Positions 59,961 to 64,000 of a DNA stretch of 64,000 nucleotides are shown piece by piece (positions within the stretch are counted from its first letter, which is position 1; each line of letters opens with the position of its first letter). This DNA comes from Planctomycetota bacterium. GTDB taxonomy: Bacteria > Planctomycetota > UBA1135 > GCA-002686595. The position numbers were made by a program, and so were the translations under genes. The DNA lies in contig JAIOPM010000031.1 of NCBI GenBank assembly GCA_021413885.1, positions 124,001 through 188,000 of the forward strand, in the 5' to 3' direction. The notes under the pieces were generated by a model that did not search any database, was not told where the DNA came from, and was given only the letters and a program-made list of their open reading frames with translations.

Positions 59961-61214
59961 ATGACTTCTCGACTCGTTTTCGATCGTCGCAACTTCCTGG
60001 TCGGCGGCACCGCGTTGCTCGGCGGTTGCGCGGCTGCGAGCGGGCCCAAGCCGCATGCGGCGAACGCGGCGCGCGAAATCCCCGCAGCGTCGAACAACGA
60101 CGATCGCGTGCTCGTCCTGATCGAACTCGGCGGCGGCAACGACGGCCTCAACACGATCGTGCCGTGGGCGGACGACGCGTACTGGAAGCTGCGCCCGACC
60201 GTCAACGTTCCGAAGGAGACGTTGCTCTCGCTCGACGACTACTGCGGCTTCAATCCGTTGCTCGCTCGCACGCGCGAGCAATGGAACGACGGTCGCCTCG
60301 CGATCGTGCGCGGCGTCGGTTACCCGAAACCGGTGTACTCGCACTTCAAGTCCTTCGAGATCTGGCACACCGCGCGCGAGCAAGGTCGTCCGTCGGGCGA
60401 CGGTTGGATCGGCCGGCTGCGCAACACGCACTGGAAGGACGATCCGCGCGCCGAGCTCGTCGTCCACGTCGGCACGCAAGTGCCGTACTCGGTGCACTCG
60501 AGCCAGTTCCAGACGGTCGCGTACGCGAGCCCCGAGAGCTTCCAATGGGCCGGCGACGCGATCGCGCAACGGACCTACGTCGAGGCGGCGAACGCGATGG
60601 AGTCCGCGACTTCGCACACCGGACGCGACGCGATGCGCGCGCGGCTCGGCGCGACGCTCGCGGCCGCGCAACGGCTCTCGCCGCGCGTGCTGCAATCGAC
60701 GCTCGAGTACCAGACGAAGATCGAGTACCCGACCGACGACCTCGGTCGCTCGCTGCGTTGCGTCGCCGGCATGATCGACGCGCGCTTCGGCGGACGCGTC
60801 TACTCGATCCACCACGGCAACTTCGACACGCACGCGATGCAGCAAGAGCCCCAGTCGCGCCTGCTCGAGTCGTTCGACAAGGGCCTCGGCGCGTTCCTCA
60901 CCGACTTGAAGGGCCGCAGCCAAGAGCCGAACGTCCTCGTGATGGTGATCTCCGAGTTCGGGCGGCGCGCGTCGGAGAACGCGTCGAAGGGCACGGACCA
61001 CGGCGCGGCCGGACCGGTCTACTTCTTCGGCGCTCCGGTGCGCGGCGGTTTCTACGGCAAGCATCCGTCGCTCGTCGAGCTCGACGAGAACGCGAACCTC
61101 GTCCACAACGTCGACTTCAGGTCGCTCTACGCGACGGTGCTCGAGCGTTGGTTCGGTGCCGATTCGTTGCAGGTCCTGCCTGGTCGCTACGAGACGCTGC
61201 CGATCCTCGCCTGA
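59961..61214 (+). CDS. DUF1501 family protein (copy 2), Tat-type lipoprotein signal
   Basis: A 417-residue DUF1501 protein. The N terminus FDRRNFLVGG followed by LLGGCAA combines a twin-arginine motif with a lipobox (Cys23), so it is probably exported folded and lipid-anchored. The domain has VLIELGGGNDGLNTIV, GYPKPVYSHFKSFEIWHTA, HHGNFDTHAMQ and ISEFGRRASENASKGTDHGAAG. These Asp and His residues correspond to a metal centre of the alkaline phosphatase fold. It is paired with the preceding DUF1800 gene and convergent with the sigma-factor gene, 16 bases away. Confidence 0.88.
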   Translation: MTSRLVFDRRNFLVGGTALLGGCAAASGPKPHAANAAREIPAASNNDDRVLVLIELGGGNDGLNTIVPWADDAYWKLRPTVNVPKETLLSLDDYCGFNPLLARTREQWNDGRLAIVRGVGYPKPVYSHFKSFEIWHTAREQGRPSGDGWIGRLRNTHWKDDPRAELVVHVGTQVPYSVHSSQFQTVAYASPESFQWAGDAIAQRTYVEAANAMESATSHTGRDAMRARLGATLAAAQRLSPRVLQSTLEYQTKIEYPTDDLGRSLRCVAGMIDARFGGRVYSIHHGNFDTHAMQQEPQSRLLESFDKGLGAFLTDLKGRSQEPNVLVMVISEFGRRASENASKGTDHGAAGPVYFFGAPVRGGFYGKHPSLVELDENANLVHNVDFRSLYATVLERWFGADSLQVLPGRYETLPILA

Positions 61215-61230
61215 ACTCGGGGCCTGAGCG

Positions 61231-63684
61231 TCAGCGCTCGAGCGGCGGGAGCACCAGGCTCCGTTCGGCTCGCGCGTCGAACTTCAGGACGCGCGCCGCA
61301 CCGAGCACGCGATCGCACGACGCATCCTCGTCGTCCGCCAGTGCGGCGCGTCGCAGACTCAAGCTCCACGCGTCGCCGTCCAACGGCAGCGCGAGCGGGA
61401 GCTCGCTCCGGAACGGCAACGAACGCACGCGCACTCCGGCGGAGACACCTTCGAACGAGCCCGCGACGACTTCGCGCGCGGCGCCTTCCGTGCGCACCGC
61501 GAACGCGCTCGAATTCCAGCGTAGACGCCCGAGATCGAGCGTTTCGCCCGCGGCGAGCTCGAAGCGCCCGAGCCGCTTGAACCCGCGCGACGGCGCGCCA
61601 ACTTCGAGCTCCCAACCGCCGGGCGCGAGCTCCGGCGAACGCCAGACGAGTTCCTTCTCCTCGTCGCCGCGTTCTTCGAGGTCCGCGCGCACGCCGAGAC
61701 CGGTCTCGGTCGAGAAGAGGCGCACTTCCGCGTCCTCGATCGGCGCGCCGGCGTCGTCGACCAGCTGGAATGCGAGCCGCGTCGGGCGCGGATCGACGCG
61801 CAGCTCGAGCGCGGCGTCCTCGGCGGACGGCAACGCGTCGTTCAGCACGACGATGTTCGCGCCGTTCGCGGCGGGACGCGCGAGCACGTCGACCGCCGCG
61901 ATCGGCACGTGTCCGCAACGGAAGCGACCGTGCTCGTCGGTGACGGCGCGACCGTGACATTCACGATCGTCGCTGCCCTGCACGACGACGATCCAACCCG
62001 CGAGCGCACCGCCGCTCGGATCGCGCAACGTGCCGACGAGCTCGCGCTCGGCGAACAACCGCGGGCTCCACTCGATCGTCGCGTCGGGTTCGCCGTCGAA
62101 GCGCTTGCGCGCGAGCGGTCGATCGAGGCCGCCGACGGTGACTTCGAAGACGCCGGTCGGCGCCGCGACGAGGAAGTTGCCTTGCTCATCGACGTCCGCG
62201 TCGGCGCGGAAGGCGCCTTGCTCGGCGACGACCGTGACTCTCACGTGCAGGGCCGGCGAGCCTTCGGCATCGAGGACCGTGCCCTTGACGAACGTCGCGG
62301 TCGTCGCGCCGCGGCCGACGCTGATTTCGACGCCTATGCTGACGTCCTCGACGTAGCCGAGCGACCCCAACAGTTCTCCCGCGGTGCTCATCGTCTGCAC
62401 TTGCACCACATCGACCGAGCGCGGCGTGATCCATTCGTCCTCGAAGATCGCGTTGCGTCGTTCGTCGACGACGAGGTCGCGAGCCGCGAACGCGCTCGAG
62501 GTGACGAGCTTGAACTCGAACGCTCCCGGCTGGTCGGCGACGGCGATCATCGCCGCCTTGAACGTGAGGCCGGACGACTCGAAGAGCGGCAAGACGAGCT
62601 CGCGCTTCTCCCCCGCGAAGAGCGTGACGCGGCGCAGATCCGAGCGGCCCATCCCGGCGCGATCGGCGACGATCACCGCGTCGAAGCGCGGCGCGAACGC
62701 GCGCCACTGCACGTGCAGGTGCCCGTCCCAATCGGTGGTGCCGAGACGCGCGAACGGCCGGCCTTCCGGCGCTAGGAATACGTTGGTCGCCGCTTGCGGT
62801 CGCTCCAACGCGTCGAGCGGCGCGACGTCCAACTCGTATTCGTACGGCCCGGCGCCGAGCGGTGCGTTGCTCGCGCGCTGCGCGTTCGCGACGGCGTTTG
62901 CGGAGTCGCCGTGCGCTGCTCGCGCTGAATCCGCGGGCGTCGTCGGCGCGGCGAGCGGCGCTGCGCCGACGTTCGACGCCTCGGCCGCGACCGCCGCGGG
63001 CGAGAGCGCTTCGGCGGGAGCACGGAGCTCGCGCCAACCGAGCCACGCGAGCAACAAGCCGGCGACGGCGACGACGATCTTGGTCTTCGTGCTCACGATC
63101 AGGGCTCCCGTGGTCCAACTCGCCGCGCCTCGCGCGGCTTCCGTCCAACCGGCGAACAACGCGAGCGCGCGTCGCGTCGCTCGGTCTCCATCGCCCAAAC
63201 GCCGTTCGAGTTTTCCGCGCAGCTTCGCGTGCGCCCGCGCGAGACGGCTTTCGACGGTTGCGAGTGGCGCGTTCTGCCGCGCGGCGATCGCCGTCGGCGA
63301 CAAGTCCTCGAAGTAGCGGAGGAACACCGTCGAGCGGTAGGGCTCGTCGAGTTCGAGCAGGGACTCGACCACCGCGCGCAAGACGTCCGCGCGATCGACG
63401 TCGTCGACCGCCGCGTGCTCGCGCTCCTCGGCGTAGCGTCGTTCGTGCTCGAGCCGTCGCCCGCGCGCGCGACGACGCTTCGCCGCGAAACCTCGAGCCA
63501 CGGTCCGGAACCAACCTCCGAGACGATCGAGGCTCGCGGGCGGCGCGGACAACGCGCGCAGCCACGTGTCCTGCTCGACATCTTCGGCGTCGTCGCGGTC
63601 GTCGACGAGGACGAGGGCGAGCGCGCGCACCGCGCGAGCGTGGGTCGCGACCAGCGTCGGAGGCAGACGATCGGTGCTCGTCAT
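61231..63684 (-). CDS. ECF sigma factor fused to a transmembrane segment and extracytoplasmic region
   Basis: One 817-residue frame. Residues 12-72 are sigma-70 region 2 (DDRDDAEDVEQDTWLRAL, GGWFRTVARGFAAKRRR). Residues about 100-160 are region 4 (DEPYRSTVFLRYFEDLSPTAIAARQ, then ATVESRLARAHAKLR). A single transmembrane helix lies at about 202-218 (KIVVAVAGLLLAWLGW). The remaining 600 residues, predicted outside, hold repeated carboxypeptidase-regulatory/Ig-like beta units (GTVLDAEGSPALHVRVTVV, GTLRDPSGGALAGWIVVVQG). So sensor and sigma factor are one polypeptide without a separate anti-sigma gene. Release would need cleavage or a conformational change. The ATG at 63684 precedes region 2 closely. 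Confidence 0.85.
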   Translation of the reverse strand: MTSTDRLPPTLVATHARAVRALALVLVDDRDDAEDVEQDTWLRALSAPPASLDRLGGWFRTVARGFAAKRRRARGRRLEHERRYAEEREHAAVDDVDRADVLRAVVESLLELDEPYRSTVFLRYFEDLSPTAIAARQNAPLATVESRLARAHAKLRGKLERRLGDGDRATRRALALFAGWTEAARGAASWTTGALIVSTKTKIVVAVAGLLLAWLGWRELRAPAEALSPAAVAAEASNVGAAPLAAPTTPADSARAAHGDSANAVANAQRASNAPLGAGPYEYELDVAPLDALERPQAATNVFLAPEGRPFARLGTTDWDGHLHVQWRAFAPRFDAVIVADRAGMGRSDLRRVTLFAGEKRELVLPLFESSGLTFKAAMIAVADQPGAFEFKLVTSSAFAARDLVVDERRNAIFEDEWITPRSVDVVQVQTMSTAGELLGSLGYVEDVSIGVEISVGRGATTATFVKGTVLDAEGSPALHVRVTVVAEQGAFRADADVDEQGNFLVAAPTGVFEVTVGGLDRPLARKRFDGEPDATIEWSPRLFAERELVGTLRDPSGGALAGWIVVVQGSDDRECHGRAVTDEHGRFRCGHVPIAAVDVLARPAANGANIVVLNDALPSAEDAALELRVDPRPTRLAFQLVDDAGAPIEDAEVRLFSTETGLGVRADLEERGDEEKELVWRSPELAPGGWELEVGAPSRGFKRLGRFELAAGETLDLGRLRWNSSAFAVRTEGAAREVVAGSFEGVSAGVRVRSLPFRSELPLALPLDGDAWSLSLRRAALADDEDASCDRVLGAARVLKFDARAERSLVLPPLER

Positions 63685-64000
63685 CGCGGCGTGGCGTCCA
63701 TTCTGCTCGTCCAACCCCCGCTCGTCGGGCGGACCCTGCGACCGATCCGAGATTCGTTCGGGGCTCGCGCGCTCGAGGCGCGGCCCAACTCGCGGTCTCC
63801 GACGCCGTAGGACGCCGATGAGCGCACTTCGCTTCCCCGCGTCGCCCGTCCCCGCGCGAATCCCCGTGCCGCCGCGGCTAGAATGGCGGGCTCTCGAAGC
63901 CGGCCGGGCATGCGTTCGGGCGGTGCTCTCCAGCGCTCCGGAACCCCGTCCGATAAGGCCAGGCGCGGCCTCGCGGCCCCGCTGTCGTCCGTCCACCACC
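63685..64000. other. End of window: upstream region of the sigma gene
   Basis: No convincing complete gene lies here. On the plus strand a TAGAAT box at 63879 is followed by an ATG at 63910 whose frame stays open for 30 codons to the window edge (MRSGGALQRSGTPSD...). It could be the start of a gene that continues beyond the window. On the minus strand a frame continues upstream of the sigma-gene ATG, but it has no sigma-family sequence. Confidence 0.25.
63879..63884 (+). promoter_or_regulatory. Candidate -10 box (TAGAAT) for a gene leaving the window
   Basis: TAGAAT in a GCTAGAATGGC context matches the other -10 candidates and faces the right-hand edge. It lies 25 bases before an ATG at 63910 with an open frame to the end. 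Confidence 0.3.

Noticed and set aside
1..64000. CRISPR arrays, insertion sequences, prophage or integrative-element signs
   Set aside because: I saw no regularly spaced repeats, transposase or integrase motifs or terminal inverted repeats. Base composition looks even through the window.
1..64000. tRNA, rRNA, tmRNA, SRP or RNase P RNA genes
   Set aside because: The intergenic gaps were read for T-loop and other hallmark sequences; none was convincing. GGTTCAACCGG at 11763 is a hairpin loop, not a T-arm.

Overview
The window is GC-rich (roughly two thirds G+C by eye) bacterial chromosome, densely packed, with many 1-4 base overlaps between genes. Two DUF1800/DUF1501 gene pairs, a secreted zinc peptidase with a repetitive C-terminal module, an ECF sigma factor fused to an extracytoplasmic region, many lipoproteins and secreted WD40 and amidohydrolase proteins together suggest a member of the Planctomycetota. 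This is inferred from gene content; no 16S gene is present. I see no rRNA, tRNA, CRISPR array, insertion sequence or phage gene, so this looks like stable core chromosome.

Layout. 1-5.9 kb: 3' end of a serine hydrolase gene, a two-subunit 2-oxoacid:ferredoxin oxidoreductase (korAB), and a convergent DUF898 membrane protein / M48 peptidase pair. 5.9-11.9 kb: mutS, divergent from a three-lipoprotein operon (COG3014, YcfL-like, LpoB-like), followed by 600 bases with three terminator-like hairpins. 11.9-18.4 kb: a sugar-nucleotide epimerase, ATP-type PEP carboxykinase, a TPR protein, a radical SAM protein, a large membrane protein and a DUF59 Fe-S assembly protein. 18.4-30.3 kb: a DMT transporter, a secreted 14-unit WD40 protein, a three-gene operon (secreted protein, DUF1800, DUF1501) and two secreted amidohydrolase-fold proteins.

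30.3-42.0 kb is the centrepiece. A nine-gene, fully overlapping operon on the minus strand, hemA-hemCD(fusion)-hemB-hemL-histidine kinase-response regulator-hemE-hemN-hemY, has hemH divergent beside it. Together they encode every step from glutamyl-tRNA to protoheme, with a two-component system translationally coupled inside the operon. A Pho-box-like direct repeat lies just upstream of hemA.

42-55 kb: YaeQ, small lipoproteins, a membrane-anchored coiled-coil protein, the zinc peptidase, a CopA-type ATPase, a LOG-family protein, a CPBP protease, an AIM24-family protein and a cluster of small lipoproteins ending in a GYL tail. 55.1-58.2 kb: a compact PAPS-synthesis operon with a ribbon-helix-helix regulator, ATP sulfurylase, a sulfatase-fold protein and APS kinase. 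58.3-64 kb: a second DUF1800/DUF1501 pair and the membrane-tethered ECF sigma factor.

Expression signals. Several starts carry a TANNNT box exactly 7 bases before the start codon (hemA, copA, lipoproteins at 43558, 52196 and 54953), which suggests leaderless transcripts. Others have a Shine-Dalgarno sequence, and most internal operon genes start by stop/start overlap (ATGA, GTGA, TGATG).
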